The notes: generated from the letters alone by a model not told the origin. Counted from the first letter of the stretch, positions 53,596 to 62,224 are shown. The stretch is 64,000 bases of DNA from SZUA-309 sp965233675 (GCA_965233675.1 OZ247498.1:1364001-1428000); one strand, 5' to 3'. Made by a program: numbers and translations.

Positions 53596-54984
53596 TCAGG
53601 ACTTGTCGTCCGATTCGGTGGCGACCCCTTCCGTATCTTCCTCAGGTTCAGCCTCTTCCACGGGTTCTGGCGCTATGGCAGCACCCGTCAGTGCATCCTG
53701 ATAGTTTGTAGAGACAATCTCGACCGCAGCTTGTTCCAATATATGGTCGACGACCTGATCTTCCAAGACCGCCATCTCGATCTGCTGCCTTTGTTCCGGA
53801 TTACTGTTGTAGTAGCTCACAACCTGGGCCGGATCCGCATATCCCGCGGCCATCTCCTCGATCCGGGCGTTTACGCGCGCCTCATCCGCTGACAGCTCGC
53901 CTTTTGTGACAATTTCGTTGACTATAAGCCCCACGGAGACCCGCTTCTCGGCCTGCTCGGTGAATAAGTCGTCCGGCAGGTCGATGTCGGGGGCCTGGCC
54001 ACCCTGACCATACATCTGAAACTGCTGCAGCATCTGCTGCTTCTGGTTCTGGATTTCCTGGCTGATCATGGCCTGAGGCAACTGCACGCTGTGCAGCCGG
54101 TGCAGTTCGTCCATGACCTGGCTTTTGAGCTGATTGCTGATCGCCGCATCCAGCTCCCGCTGCATGTTGGAACGGACTTCCGCGTGAAACGCCTCCAGAC
54201 CACCCTCTTCGACGCCGAACGTCTTGAAGAACTCGTCATTGAGCTCGGGTACCGTGGGCTCCTCCACCGATTTGATGGTGACGGAAAAGGTGGCCGTTTT
54301 ACCCTGCAGGTCTTCGCTGTTGTAGTCGTCCGGGAAGGTGGCGGCAAATTCGCCCGTATCGCCTTCGGCCAGGCCGCGTACGCCCTGATCGAAATCCTCG
54401 ATCATCTGGCCGGCGCCGACTTCGAAGGAGGCATCTTCGCCCGTCCCGCCATCGAAGGCCTCGTCATCGATCCTGCCGACGAAATCCAGCGTGACTTTGT
54501 CGCCTTCCTGAGCACCCCGCTCCACCCGGGTCCACTCTTTGCGCTGCTCCTGGAGCCGCTCGATCATCTCTGCCAGATCATCGTCGGTGATCTCTGCCTC
54601 AGGACGTTTGACCGTGACCTTGCCCAGATCGGAGAGCTCCACCACCGGAAAGACTTCGAAGGTTGCCGTGAACTCGAAATCGATGCCTGGATCCATCTTC
54701 ACCACTTCCAGGCTCGGCGAACCGGCCGGTGACAGGTCTTCCTGCTGCACGGCTTCGACGAAGCTCGATTGCATGAGTTCCCCGGCCACTTCGGCACGAA
54801 CCGCCGGACCGAATCGGCGGCGAACCTCGCGCATGGGCACTTTGCCCGGTCGGAAGCCAGGCAGGCGGACCTGACCGGCGGCCTGACCGAGACGGTTGGT
54901 GATCTGTTCTTCAAAGGTCTCTGAGGGCACGGAGATGGTCAGGCGCCGCTCGAGGCCGCTGGTCGTTTCTATGGAGATCTGCAT
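53596..54984 (-). CDS. tig: Trigger factor
   Basis: Ribosome-associated chaperone with prolyl isomerase activity. The 462 residues comprise the ribosome-binding tail (GFRPGKVPMREVRRRFG, the family signature at 45-60), the FKBP-type PPIase domain (about 150-245: GDKVTLDFVGRIDDEAFDGG), and the helical C-terminal chaperone arms. The last 30 residues are very acidic (PEPVEEAEPEEDTEGV). First gene of tig-clpP-clpX-lon-hupB-ppiD. Confidence 0.97.
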   Translation of the reverse strand: MQISIETTSGLERRLTISVPSETFEEQITNRLGQAAGQVRLPGFRPGKVPMREVRRRFGPAVRAEVAGELMQSSFVEAVQQEDLSPAGSPSLEVVKMDPGIDFEFTATFEVFPVVELSDLGKVTVKRPEAEITDDDLAEMIERLQEQRKEWTRVERGAQEGDKVTLDFVGRIDDEAFDGGTGEDASFEVGAGQMIEDFDQGVRGLAEGDTGEFAATFPDDYNSEDLQGKTATFSVTIKSVEEPTVPELNDEFFKTFGVEEGGLEAFHAEVRSNMQRELDAAISNQLKSQVMDELHRLHSVQLPQAMISQEIQNQKQQMLQQFQMYGQGGQAPDIDLPDDLFTEQAEKRVSVGLIVNEIVTKGELSADEARVNARIEEMAAGYADPAQVVSYYNSNPEQRQQIEMAVLEDQVVDHILEQAAVEIVSTNYQDALTGAAIAPEPVEEAEPEEDTEGVATESDDKS

Positions 54985-55145
54985 GTTCTAATTCTAATGG
55001 TTCAGGCTGTTAGGAAATGGCCGGCCGGATTCTGGACGGCTGAGTGCGGATCGGGCAAGCGGCGCATTTTAACGCCTGGCTGGCAACTTACAAGGAACGC
55101 CCGGCAACGCTAATATCGGGCCCTTTAGCTGAATCGGGAGAGGGA

Positions 55146-56780
55146 ATGAGCGCAGTAGAGGATACCCAGACGCTGGATGTGGTGGTGGTCGGCGCCGGGT
55201 TTGCCGGGATGTATGCGATCTGGAAGCTGCGCCGGAGCGGACTGAAGCTGCGGGTGATCGAAGCCGGCAGCGACGTTGGCGGCACCTGGTACTGGAACCG
55301 CTACCCGGGCGCCCGCTGCGACATCACCAGCATGGAGTACTCGTTCTCCTTTTCGGAGGAACTGCAGCAGACGTGGGAATGGACCGAGATCATGGCTGCC
55401 CAGCCGGAAATCCTGCGCTACGCCAATCACGTCGCCGACCGTTTCGATCTGCGTGAACACATCGATTTCGACACCCGGGTGATCGGCGCCGAGTATGTCG
55501 AGGCGGAGACTCTGTGGCGGATCAGCACCGATACCGGTCGCGAGTACCACGCCCGCTTCTGCATCATGGCCACGGGCTGTCTGTCGGTCCCGAACACGCC
55601 GGAGATCGATGGGCAGGCGTCCTTCCGCGGTGCCGTCTACCACACCGGTCACTGGCCGGCGGAAGGCGTCGACCTGAGCGGCAAGCGGGTTGGCATCATC
55701 GGCACCGGCTCATCCGGCGTGCAGTCCATCCCCGTGATCGCCCGGGAGGCCGAACACCTGACGGTGCTGCAACGCACGCCCAACTACAATCTGCCGGCAA
55801 ACAACGCGCCGTTACCGCCCGAATACCGGCAACGGATCAAATCTCAGTACCGCGAAGTTCGCGCCGCCCAGCGCCTGGCGCAGATCGGCGTCAGCGAATA
55901 CAGCCGCGGGCTCGGTGGTCTCGGCAGCTATCCGGAACCGACTGAATCCATTCTCGAAACCACCCCGGAGGAACGGGCAGAGGCTCTGGAACGGGAAGGA
56001 TTCGAAGCGATCCGTCGCTACGCCGATCTGGCCCTTTCCGAACAGGCCAATGAAATGGCCTGCGACATGTATCGGGAACAGGTACGCCGGGTGGTGAAGG
56101 ATCCGGAGACGGCCGAGGGATTGATGCCCCGCAACTATCCGTATGGCTGCAAACGACCGGTGATCGACATCGGCTACTACGAGACCTTCAATCGGGACAA
56201 CGTCACCCTGGTCGATCTGCGTCGTGGCGGCATCGAACGGATCACGCCGGCGGGCGTGCAGACCGCACAGGGCAGTTATGAGTTCGACGTGCTGGTCTAC
56301 GCCACGGGCTTTGATGCCATGACGGGCGCACTGCTGAAGATGGACATACGCGGCCGCGATGGGCATCGCCTGGCCGACCATTGGACCCACGGGCCCAGGA
56401 CCTATCTGGGCCTGCAGATGAGCGGCTTCCCGAATCTCTTCACGGTCACCGGCCCGGGCAGCCCTTCCGTGCTGAGCAACATGCTGGTCTCCATCGAGCA
56501 GCACGTGGACTGGATCAGCGATTGCATCAACTACCTGGATCAGACCGGTGCCCGCACCATCGAACCGAGCAGCGCGGCCGAGGAGTCCTGGGTGCGACAC
56601 GTGTTCGAGGTGGCCGACGGCACCCTGCTCACTGCTGAAAGCTGCAACTCCTGGTATCTGGGGGCGAATATTCCGGGTAAACCGCGGATATTCATGCCAT
56701 ATGTCGCGGGTGTGGGGGCGTACCGGCAGCAATGCGATGCCATCGTTGCGGACGGTTATCGCGGGTTCAATATCGATTAG
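55146..56780 (+). CDS. Class I Baeyer-Villiger-type flavin monooxygenase
   Basis: A 544-residue FAD- and NADPH-dependent monooxygenase converting ketones to esters or lactones. Two Rossmann motifs (GAGFAG at 16-21, GTGSSG at 186-191) flank the Baeyer-Villiger fingerprint FRGAVYHTGHWP (160-171, matching FxGxxxHxxxW). The block GGTWYWNRYPGARCD (45-59) is that of the cyclohexanone/phenylacetone monooxygenase group. The natural substrate is unknown. It is a single gene between tig and the tRNA array, a place where related genomes carry no such gene to my knowledge, suggesting insertion. The stop codon is in a 14-bp tandem repeat. Confidence 0.92.
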   Translation: MSAVEDTQTLDVVVVGAGFAGMYAIWKLRRSGLKLRVIEAGSDVGGTWYWNRYPGARCDITSMEYSFSFSEELQQTWEWTEIMAAQPEILRYANHVADRFDLREHIDFDTRVIGAEYVEAETLWRISTDTGREYHARFCIMATGCLSVPNTPEIDGQASFRGAVYHTGHWPAEGVDLSGKRVGIIGTGSSGVQSIPVIAREAEHLTVLQRTPNYNLPANNAPLPPEYRQRIKSQYREVRAAQRLAQIGVSEYSRGLGGLGSYPEPTESILETTPEERAEALEREGFEAIRRYADLALSEQANEMACDMYREQVRRVVKDPETAEGLMPRNYPYGCKRPVIDIGYYETFNRDNVTLVDLRRGGIERITPAGVQTAQGSYEFDVLVYATGFDAMTGALLKMDIRGRDGHRLADHWTHGPRTYLGLQMSGFPNLFTVTGPGSPSVLSNMLVSIEQHVDWISDCINYLDQTGARTIEPSSAAEESWVRHVFEVADGTLLTAESCNSWYLGANIPGKPRIFMPYVAGVGAYRQQCDAIVADGYRGFNID

Positions 56781-56810
56781 GGAGTATCGATCAGGGGGTA
56801 TCGATCAGGA
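56769..56810. repeat. 14-bp tandem repeat at the end of the monooxygenase gene
   Basis: Three consecutive units (56769-56782, 56783-56796, 56797-56810) share the core TATCGATYAGG. The first contains the last codons and TAG stop of the monooxygenase; the next two repeat that sequence, including TAG/CAG, into the spacer before tRNA-His. Confidence 0.85.
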
Positions 56811-56818
56811 AAGAAAAG

Positions 56819-56895
56819 TGGGGTGGACGACGGGGCTCGAACCCGCGACCACCGGGATCACAACCCGGAGCTCTACCAACTGAGCTACGTCCACC
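56819..56895 (-). tRNA. tRNA-His (GTG)
   Basis: Full cloverleaf on the minus strand: acceptor GTGGACG/CGTCCAC, D-arm TAGCTCAGTTGGTAGAGC, anticodon stem CCGGG/CCCGG with anticodon GTG, T-arm GGTTCGAGCC, encoded CCA. The extra 5' G(-1) opposite C73 required for HisRS is encoded (56895 opposite 56822). Confidence 0.97.
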
Positions 56896-56920
56896 ACTGA
56901 GACATCCGCTATCGTACACG

Positions 56921-56938
56921 CGTGCGTGCGCACGCACG
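56921..56938. repeat. 18-bp perfect palindrome between tRNA genes
   Basis: CGTGCGTGCGCACGCACG is a perfect palindrome in the 58-base spacer between tRNA-Arg and tRNA-His. In RNA it would be a hairpin with a minimal loop, possibly a processing signal; as DNA it is an alternating purine-pyrimidine tract. Confidence 0.8.
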
Positions 56939-56953
56939 ATACCGAATTGCCAT

Positions 56954-57030
56954 TGGCACGCCCGGAAGGACTCGAACCTTCAACCGCCGGCTTAGAAGGC
57001 CGATGCTCTATCCAGTTGAGCTACGGGCGC
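56954..57030 (-). tRNA. tRNA-Arg (TCT)
   Basis: Cloverleaf on the minus strand: acceptor GCGCCCG/CGGGCGT (one G-U closing pair), D-arm TAGCTCAACTGGATAGAGC, anticodon TCT in GGCCTTCTAAGCC, T-arm GGTTCGAGTCC, discriminator G and encoded CCA. It reads AGA/AGG codons, rare in this genome. Confidence 0.96.
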
Positions 57031-57033
57031 CCG

Positions 57034-57052
57034 GCAACCGCTTCGCGGTTGC
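57034..57052 (-). repeat. Hairpin in the tRNA-Pro / tRNA-Arg spacer
   Basis: GCAACCG-cttcg-CGGTTGC forms a perfect seven-pair stem four bases 5' of tRNA-Arg in the transcript. With the palindrome in the next spacer, each spacer of this tRNA array carries a stable hairpin, perhaps guiding RNase processing. Confidence 0.6.
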
Positions 57053-57187
57053 TTGGTAGTTCCGCCCTGCGAAACTACGGGTCAATCGTACTGTGAAGCA
57101 GTCGCCTGGCCGTTCTGCTCGACAGTGCATCTCGAGAAATCCGGTCGTCCTTCGGGCATACGGCCAGCGCGCTCAAGATGATCAATA

Positions 57188-57264
57188 TGGTCGGGGTAGA
57201 GAGATTCGAACTCCCGACATCCTGCTCCCAAAGCAGGCGCGCTACCAGACTGCGCTATACCCCG
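57188..57264 (-). tRNA. tRNA-Pro (TGG)
   Basis: Cloverleaf on the minus strand: acceptor CGGGGTA/TACCCCG, D-arm TAGCGCAGACTGGTAGCGC, anticodon TGG in CTGCTTTGGGAGCAG, T-arm AGTTCGAATC, discriminator A and encoded CCA. The C1-G72 pair is typical of bacterial tRNA-Pro. First of the tRNA-Pro-Arg-His array, as in Pseudomonas. Confidence 0.97.
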
Positions 57265-57426
57265 CACGGCGGCGCGATGATACTGGCGCCTCCGCGGAGC
57301 GTCAACGCGCCTGGGGAACCCCGGTTTCGGCCGCCCTGCCCGTCTTCCGAACGCTCTCTGTGCCACCCAGTCCGGCCGTTGTAGAATGCGCCTCCCTGCC
57401 GGAAACCCACCTCTGCTGGAGTCACG

Positions 57427-58296
57427 ATGACCGCGAAGATTCTTGACGGCAAAGCCATTGCCAAGGCTGCCCGCGCCACACTCAAAGCTGATGTGGACAG
57501 GCGTATTGCTTCCGGCGAGCGCCCGCCGGGTCTGGCCGTCATTCTGGTGGGCAATGATCCGGCTTCGGAGATTTACGTGAAGGGCAAGCGTCGGGATTGT
57601 GAGGAAGTGGGTTTTCATTCGAACTTTCAGCACCTGTCCGCCAACATCACACAGCAGGACCTGGAAGAACGGGTGGAAGCCCTCAATGCCGACACCAGCA
57701 TCGACGGCATCCTGGTCCAGTCTCCCCTCCCCGACCACATCGATGAAGATCGGATCATCGACCGGATTGACCCACTGAAAGACGTGGACGGATTCCATCC
57801 CTACAACATCGGGCGTCTTGCCCTGCGCCGGCCTTCCATCCGCTCCTGTACGCCCATGGGCATCATGCAGCTGCTCGCCCATACGGAAGTCCCCATTCGA
57901 GGTCTGGACGCAACGGTGATCGGCGCCTCCAACCATGTTGGCCGCCCCATGGGGCTTGAACTGCTGCTGGCCGGCTGCACGGTCACCACAGCCCACAAAT
58001 TTTCGAGGGATACGGAGGCCTGCGTCCGGCGCGCCGATATTCTGGTCTCCGCCGTCGGCAAACCCGGGCTGGTGCCCGGCGACTGGATCAAACCCGGCGC
58101 CATCGTGATTGATGTGGGCATCACCCGGGATGAGCACGGCAAGCTGCACGGCGACGTGATGTTCGACGAAGCCAGTGAACGGGCCGGCTGGATCACGCCG
58201 GTGCCCGGCGGAGTCGGGCCCATGACCCGGATCGCCATGCTGCAGAATACCTTCGCCGCTGCCGCACATCTGCTGGACATTCCCGAGCGCCGCTGA
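57427..58296 (+). CDS. folD: Methylenetetrahydrofolate dehydrogenase / cyclohydrolase FolD
   Basis: Bifunctional enzyme interconverting 5,10-methylene- and 10-formyl-tetrahydrofolate. The 289 residues contain the signatures EIYVKGKRRDCEEVGF (catalytic Lys near 54), GILVQSPLPDHID, DVDGFHPYNIGRL, CTPMGIMQLL, VIGASNHVGRPMGLELL (NADP site) and ITPVPGGVGPMTRIAML. The SNHVG variant replaces the common SNIVG. Its stop overlaps the lpxH start (TGATG). Divergent from the tRNA array. Confidence 0.97.
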   Translation: MTAKILDGKAIAKAARATLKADVDRRIASGERPPGLAVILVGNDPASEIYVKGKRRDCEEVGFHSNFQHLSANITQQDLEERVEALNADTSIDGILVQSPLPDHIDEDRIIDRIDPLKDVDGFHPYNIGRLALRRPSIRSCTPMGIMQLLAHTEVPIRGLDATVIGASNHVGRPMGLELLLAGCTVTTAHKFSRDTEACVRRADILVSAVGKPGLVPGDWIKPGAIVIDVGITRDEHGKLHGDVMFDEASERAGWITPVPGGVGPMTRIAMLQNTFAAAAHLLDIPERR

Positions 58297-59015
58297 TGCC
58301 GAATCAGATGCGTCTCTTTCTGTCCGATCTGCATCTGGAGTCACCGGACACTCCGGCGTTCCGCACCTTCGCCGCGCTGCTGGCGCGGGAGTCCGGGCTG
58401 GCTGAATCCATCCATCTGCTGGGTGACATCACCGAGGTGTGGGTCGGCGACGATGACGACGGGCCGCTGGCGACGGCACTCAAGGCGGTGCTGACGGACA
58501 CCACCGCGCACTGCCGGGTCACCCTCATGCACGGAAATCGTGACTTTCTGTTCGGCCAGGCCCTGGCTGACGAAACGGGCATCGAACTGATCGACGACCC
58601 GCACCTGGAAGCGGATGGCACCCTGCTCAGCCATGGAGATGGCTTCTGCATCGACGATGAAGCGTATCAGGGCGTGCGCGCACTCCTCCGCTCAGAAGCC
58701 TGGCAACAGGACGTGCTCAGGCAGCCCCTGGAGGCCCGCCGGGCACTGGCCCGGGATCTGCGCGCGCAAAGCCAGGAAACGAACGCCAACAAAGCGGAAA
58801 ACATCATGGATGTGGCGATCCGGGAGGTGGATCGGGTCGCGACGGAAGCCGGCGCCCGGCGGATGATTCACGGTCACACCCATCGTCCGGGACGGCATCA
58901 GCACCCCTGGGGCAACCGCTATGTGCTGGGAGCCTGGGAACGATGTGCCTGGATCGCCAGGCAGTCCGGACCGGATGCGGAACCTTCGATCGAGTGCCTG
59001 CCACTGCTCGGCTGA
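58296..59015 (+). CDS. lpxH: UDP-2,3-diacylglucosamine hydrolase LpxH
   Basis: Lipid A pathway enzyme that hydrolyses UDP-2,3-diacylglucosamine to lipid X. The 239 residues have the metallophosphatase motifs FLSDLHLES (Asp and His ligands), GDITEVWVGDDD, MHGNRDFL, LSHGDGFC and HGHTHRPG. It overlaps folD by one base, so translation is coupled. In Pseudomonas lpxH is a near neighbour of folD, consistent with this order. Confidence 0.96.
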   Translation: MPNQMRLFLSDLHLESPDTPAFRTFAALLARESGLAESIHLLGDITEVWVGDDDDGPLATALKAVLTDTTAHCRVTLMHGNRDFLFGQALADETGIELIDDPHLEADGTLLSHGDGFCIDDEAYQGVRALLRSEAWQQDVLRQPLEARRALARDLRAQSQETNANKAENIMDVAIREVDRVATEAGARRMIHGHTHRPGRHQHPWGNRYVLGAWERCAWIARQSGPDAEPSIECLPLLG

Positions 59016-59043
59016 CCGTGCTGCAACCGGCCAATCCGACCGC

Positions 59044-59691
59044 TCAATCCAGGCTCAGCGGACCACTGTGAAACCGGAATCTGTCGTCCGGTGCGCTGAT
59101 CAGCGATGCGTCTTTCGCAAGCATGGTTTCCACCACACCCTCGATGTCGCCCTCTCCATAGCGCCGGGCGAGCGCCAGATACTGTTCGAAATGACGGGCT
59201 TCTGAATCCAGCAGTTTTTCGTAGAACCTGGCCAGTTCTTCCGGCAGGACGCTAATCAGGCCCAGAAAGCGCTCGCAGCTGCGCGCTTCCACCACGGCCC
59301 CCATGACGAGGGTATCCACCAGCCGGCCTGGCTCCTCATTTCTGACGAGCGATTTCAATCCGCCGGCGTAGCGGCTGGGCGACAGGTGCACATAGGCGAT
59401 CTTGCGACGCTCGAGAAAGGCGTGGACCTGCTCGAAGTGCCGCAGCTCTTCACGGGCCAGCCGGGAAAGCGTCATGAGGAGATCCGGCTTGTCCACGTAG
59501 CGGTACAGCAGCGAGAGTGCCGTGCCCGCCGCCTTTTTTTCGCAGTTGGCGTGATCGATCAGCAGCGCATCCAGATGTTCCGGCGCCTGGGCAAACCAGG
59601 CCGATGGGGTGCGGGTACCCAGAAACTCGAGCAGCCGCCCCAGCGCGTCTTCCCGATTCGCCGTTCGCGATGCCAGCTCGGGACCGCTCAT
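59044..59691 (-). CDS. miaE: tRNA-(ms2io6A)-hydroxylase MiaE
   Basis: Non-heme diiron monooxygenase that hydroxylates the isopentenyl group of ms2i6A37 in tRNA. The 215 residues form a ferritin-like helix bundle with paired metal ligands: HANCEKKAAG, EELRHFEQVHAFLE (ExxH), VVEARSCERF and DSEARHFEQYL (ExxH). The start ATG lies in the first copy of an 11-bp tandem duplication; the upstream DUF1289 gene ends in the second copy, seven bases away. Confidence 0.93.
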   Translation of the reverse strand: MSGPELASRTANREDALGRLLEFLGTRTPSAWFAQAPEHLDALLIDHANCEKKAAGTALSLLYRYVDKPDLLMTLSRLAREELRHFEQVHAFLERRKIAYVHLSPSRYAGGLKSLVRNEEPGRLVDTLVMGAVVEARSCERFLGLISVLPEELARFYEKLLDSEARHFEQYLALARRYGEGDIEGVVETMLAKDASLISAPDDRFRFHSGPLSLD

Positions 59692-59707
59692 TGCGCGCTC
59701 ATTGCGC
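59686..59707. repeat. 11-bp duplication at the DUF1289 / miaE junction
   Basis: GCTCATTGCGC occurs twice in tandem (59686-59696, 59697-59707). On the minus strand each copy contains ATGA. The first-transcribed copy provides the DUF1289 stop and the second the miaE start. Confidence 0.9.
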
Positions 59708-60142
59708 GCTCACGTGGAAATCGTGCTCATACTGGGCAAGACTGCGGGCGTAGAGTTCCTGCTCTATCCGTTCGTAAAGCGCACTGGCCGTTTCCGCCGG
59801 GCGATGCGGGGTGATGCCAAGCTGGCTGAACTCTGATTCCCGTCCGGCCCGACGCACCACCTCATAGGCGATGTTGATCGGGGTCAGTGTATCCAGATCG
59901 GCAACGCGAAAGCCCTTTGCACGGACCCGTACCTGTTCCGGGTCCGACACGTCCGCATGGGCAAGAAAGGCGCCTTCCCGGAGCTTGAACAAACGCTCCC
60001 AGACCAGCCCGCGCTGGTCCGCCGCAAAGCTGTTCCATTGATCAATTTCGTGGGCGAAGCGCTTGCAGCCACGGCAGACCAGGTCGCCGTAGGTGGTCGA
60101 ACAGATGCCCACACAGGGCGTTCTTTTCAGGCGTTGGGTCAA
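59699..60142 (-). CDS. DUF1289-containing protein
   Basis: A 147-residue protein with an N-terminal cysteine cluster CVGICSTTYGDLVCRGCKRF (DUF1289: Cx3C then CxGC), probably binding iron-sulfur or zinc, followed by HEIDQWNSF and a conserved C-terminal extension that most DUF1289 proteins lack. The function is unknown. It precedes miaE on the same strand in an apparent operon, which may link it to tRNA modification or iron-dependent chemistry; that is inference. Confidence 0.82.
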   Translation of the reverse strand: MTQRLKRTPCVGICSTTYGDLVCRGCKRFAHEIDQWNSFAADQRGLVWERLFKLREGAFLAHADVSDPEQVRVRAKGFRVADLDTLTPINIAYEVVRRAGRESEFSQLGITPHRPAETASALYERIEQELYARSLAQYEHDFHVSAQ

Positions 60143-60166
60143 CGATGCATTCCGGGTTGTTGCGCC

Positions 60167-62224
60167 TCATCTGGCCGCCCCGAACGCAAACCGGAACTGC
60201 AGCCGACGCAGCTGACTGCGCAGCGCCCTGACTTCCCGGCTACCGGAGGCGACGCCGGGATTGTACAGAAGCGTATCCAGTTCGGCGATGACGGGACCGA
60301 TCTGTGCCTCGGCAAGACCGATCTCATCCGCCACCCGCTGCACAAATGCCACCGGCGACTCTTCAGGACGCCTGCGGTATCCGTAGCCGGCCATCGCGTT
60401 GCTGAAGTTTCTGAACGCCCGTTCCACCGGATGGCGGTGCACGGGCCGGCGATCCCAGAAAATGAAGGTGGCGACCAGACCCAGGCCGATACCGCCAAAG
60501 ATGAGAATGGCCATTCCGATCCGGGCGGCCGTCACCTTCCCCAGCAGATCGCCGAGGAATCGGTACTGCACATTACTGTCGTACCCCACCACCCAGAGAT
60601 TCCATCTGTGCTCGATGGAGTCCATCCAGCGCAGTACGCCGGCTGCCAGATCCCAATCGCCGATTCGGGCGCTGGACAGCAGCGGCAGACTGGCCAGATC
60701 GTCGGAAGAAAGTGCCGCGGTCAATCCCAACTCAACCCGATCCGGCGCCACGGCCCCGGTCGGGTCCACCCGGAACCAGCCGAGTTCCGGATCGTAGAAC
60801 TCGGCCCAGGCGTGGGCATCATACTGGCGCACGATCAGATGGCCGGAAACGTCATTGATCTCCCCGCCCAGGTAGCCCCCGACCACCCGGGCCGGTATCC
60901 CGGCAGCGCGCATCAGATACACGTACGCACTGGCATAGTGCTCGCAGAAACCCGCCTGTCCATCAAACCAGAACTCGTCGAAGCCGTGCGGACCGGGGTA
61001 CAGCGGCGGGCTCAACGTATAGTGGAAGGCATTCTCTCGGATGTGGGTCAGGATGGCTCTGGTCATGGCCATGGGGCTGCCGTGTTCAGCCAGCAGGGCC
61101 GGACCGAGGGCCTGCAGACGCGGATTGGCCGCCGGATCTATGGTGGTTTCACGGAGGCGAACCGACTCACTGAGCGGGTCAGTCCGTGGCGGTGAGCGAT
61201 GCTGTACGGCCCGGTAACGGAATACGCTCATGATGGGGTCTTCACTTTCCAGCCGGCCGTCCTGAGTGAGGTAGACGTTGCTGTGTTCCGAGGTGGAGTG
61301 GTCGAGCGCATAGAGCCAGGTCTGCATGGTGGGCTCCAGCAACACTTCATAGTGCAGGTCGGCCGTCCCGGCCATGGGATAATCCCGGGCAGGACGGCGA
61401 TTCCTCGCTCGCCAGCCGCCGTCTTCGAAATCCGAGAAAACCAGTCCCCGCCAGTAGCGCTGACTCGGCGCCGGCATCGGCCCATCCACCACAACCCGGA
61501 AAGCGAGTTCGTCGGATTGGGTCAGATTGGCGATGTCGCCGGGTTTCACCATATCCGATAAACCGGTACTGGAAGATCCGGGCAACGGCACCGTCCACAG
61601 CGGTGCCATCCGGGGAAAGAGCAGAAACATGACGAGGGTCAGCGGCACCGCCTGCAGCACGAGCACGCTGGCCAGTTTCAACGAAGGTAGCGGCCGTGCC
61701 GCCACCTGCAACTGGTTCAGGCTGACCATGGCCGCCGTCACGAGGATAAAGGCACAGAGTTGATAGAGCGCGAGGCTCAGCTGCTGATCGAACAGAAACT
61801 GAATCGCCATGGCGAAGTAGCCCAGAAAGATCACCACGTAGGCATCCCGCCGGCTTTTCATCTCGATCAGCTTCAACGCGAACATGGCAATCAGCACGGA
61901 TGCCATGGCCTCCAGCGAGAACGCGCCAACGCCGCTGATGGCTACGGCGCCCAGACAGGCAATCACCAGCACCGCTTTGAGCCAGCGTTTCGGATAGTCC
62001 CAACGGCCCAGATAAACATTGGTACGCCACATGCCGCAGAACAGTCCGACGGCGATGATCCAGATGGAAAGCTGCTGCAGATAGGGGGCAATGACCGCAA
62101 CCTGCGCGACCATCAGCAACGCCAGCGTATTGCGCGGAATCTGGTGCGCCACGCCGATGGCGGTCTGGCCGGTGGGGATAGTCGGTCGGCCCAGGGATGC
62201 GGGTGCCGGTTCAGCGAAGGCCAT
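60167..62224 (-). CDS. tgpA: Transglutaminase-like protein TgpA (DUF3488)
   Basis: Membrane protein of 685 residues with about six N-terminal helices (residues 30-205), a periplasmic transglutaminase-like domain, one more helix (about 565-590) and a cytoplasmic tail. The catalytic triad is visible: Cys427 (GQAGFCEHYASAY), His471 (YDAHAWAEFYD) and Asp487 (WFRVDPTG). The Pseudomonas homolog TgpA is essential; its substrate is not settled. Its start overlaps the stop of the DUF58 gene by 14 bases; the order MoxR-DUF58-TgpA is typical. Confidence 0.93.
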   Translation of the reverse strand: MAFAEPAPASLGRPTIPTGQTAIGVAHQIPRNTLALLMVAQVAVIAPYLQQLSIWIIAVGLFCGMWRTNVYLGRWDYPKRWLKAVLVIACLGAVAISGVGAFSLEAMASVLIAMFALKLIEMKSRRDAYVVIFLGYFAMAIQFLFDQQLSLALYQLCAFILVTAAMVSLNQLQVAARPLPSLKLASVLVLQAVPLTLVMFLLFPRMAPLWTVPLPGSSSTGLSDMVKPGDIANLTQSDELAFRVVVDGPMPAPSQRYWRGLVFSDFEDGGWRARNRRPARDYPMAGTADLHYEVLLEPTMQTWLYALDHSTSEHSNVYLTQDGRLESEDPIMSVFRYRAVQHRSPPRTDPLSESVRLRETTIDPAANPRLQALGPALLAEHGSPMAMTRAILTHIRENAFHYTLSPPLYPGPHGFDEFWFDGQAGFCEHYASAYVYLMRAAGIPARVVGGYLGGEINDVSGHLIVRQYDAHAWAEFYDPELGWFRVDPTGAVAPDRVELGLTAALSSDDLASLPLLSSARIGDWDLAAGVLRWMDSIEHRWNLWVVGYDSNVQYRFLGDLLGKVTAARIGMAILIFGGIGLGLVATFIFWDRRPVHRHPVERAFRNFSNAMAGYGYRRRPEESPVAFVQRVADEIGLAEAQIGPVIAELDTLLYNPGVASGSREVRALRSQLRRLQFRFAFGAAR

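Noticed and set aside
55020..57430. Genomic island with attachment repeats at the tRNA array
   Set aside because: No integrase, no direct repeat of a tRNA 3' end, and no base-composition shift; only the single monooxygenase gene is out of place.
57082..58344. 420-codon open frame antisense to folD and across tRNA-Pro
   Set aside because: It runs through a tRNA gene and mirrors FolD, so it cannot be a normal coding region.
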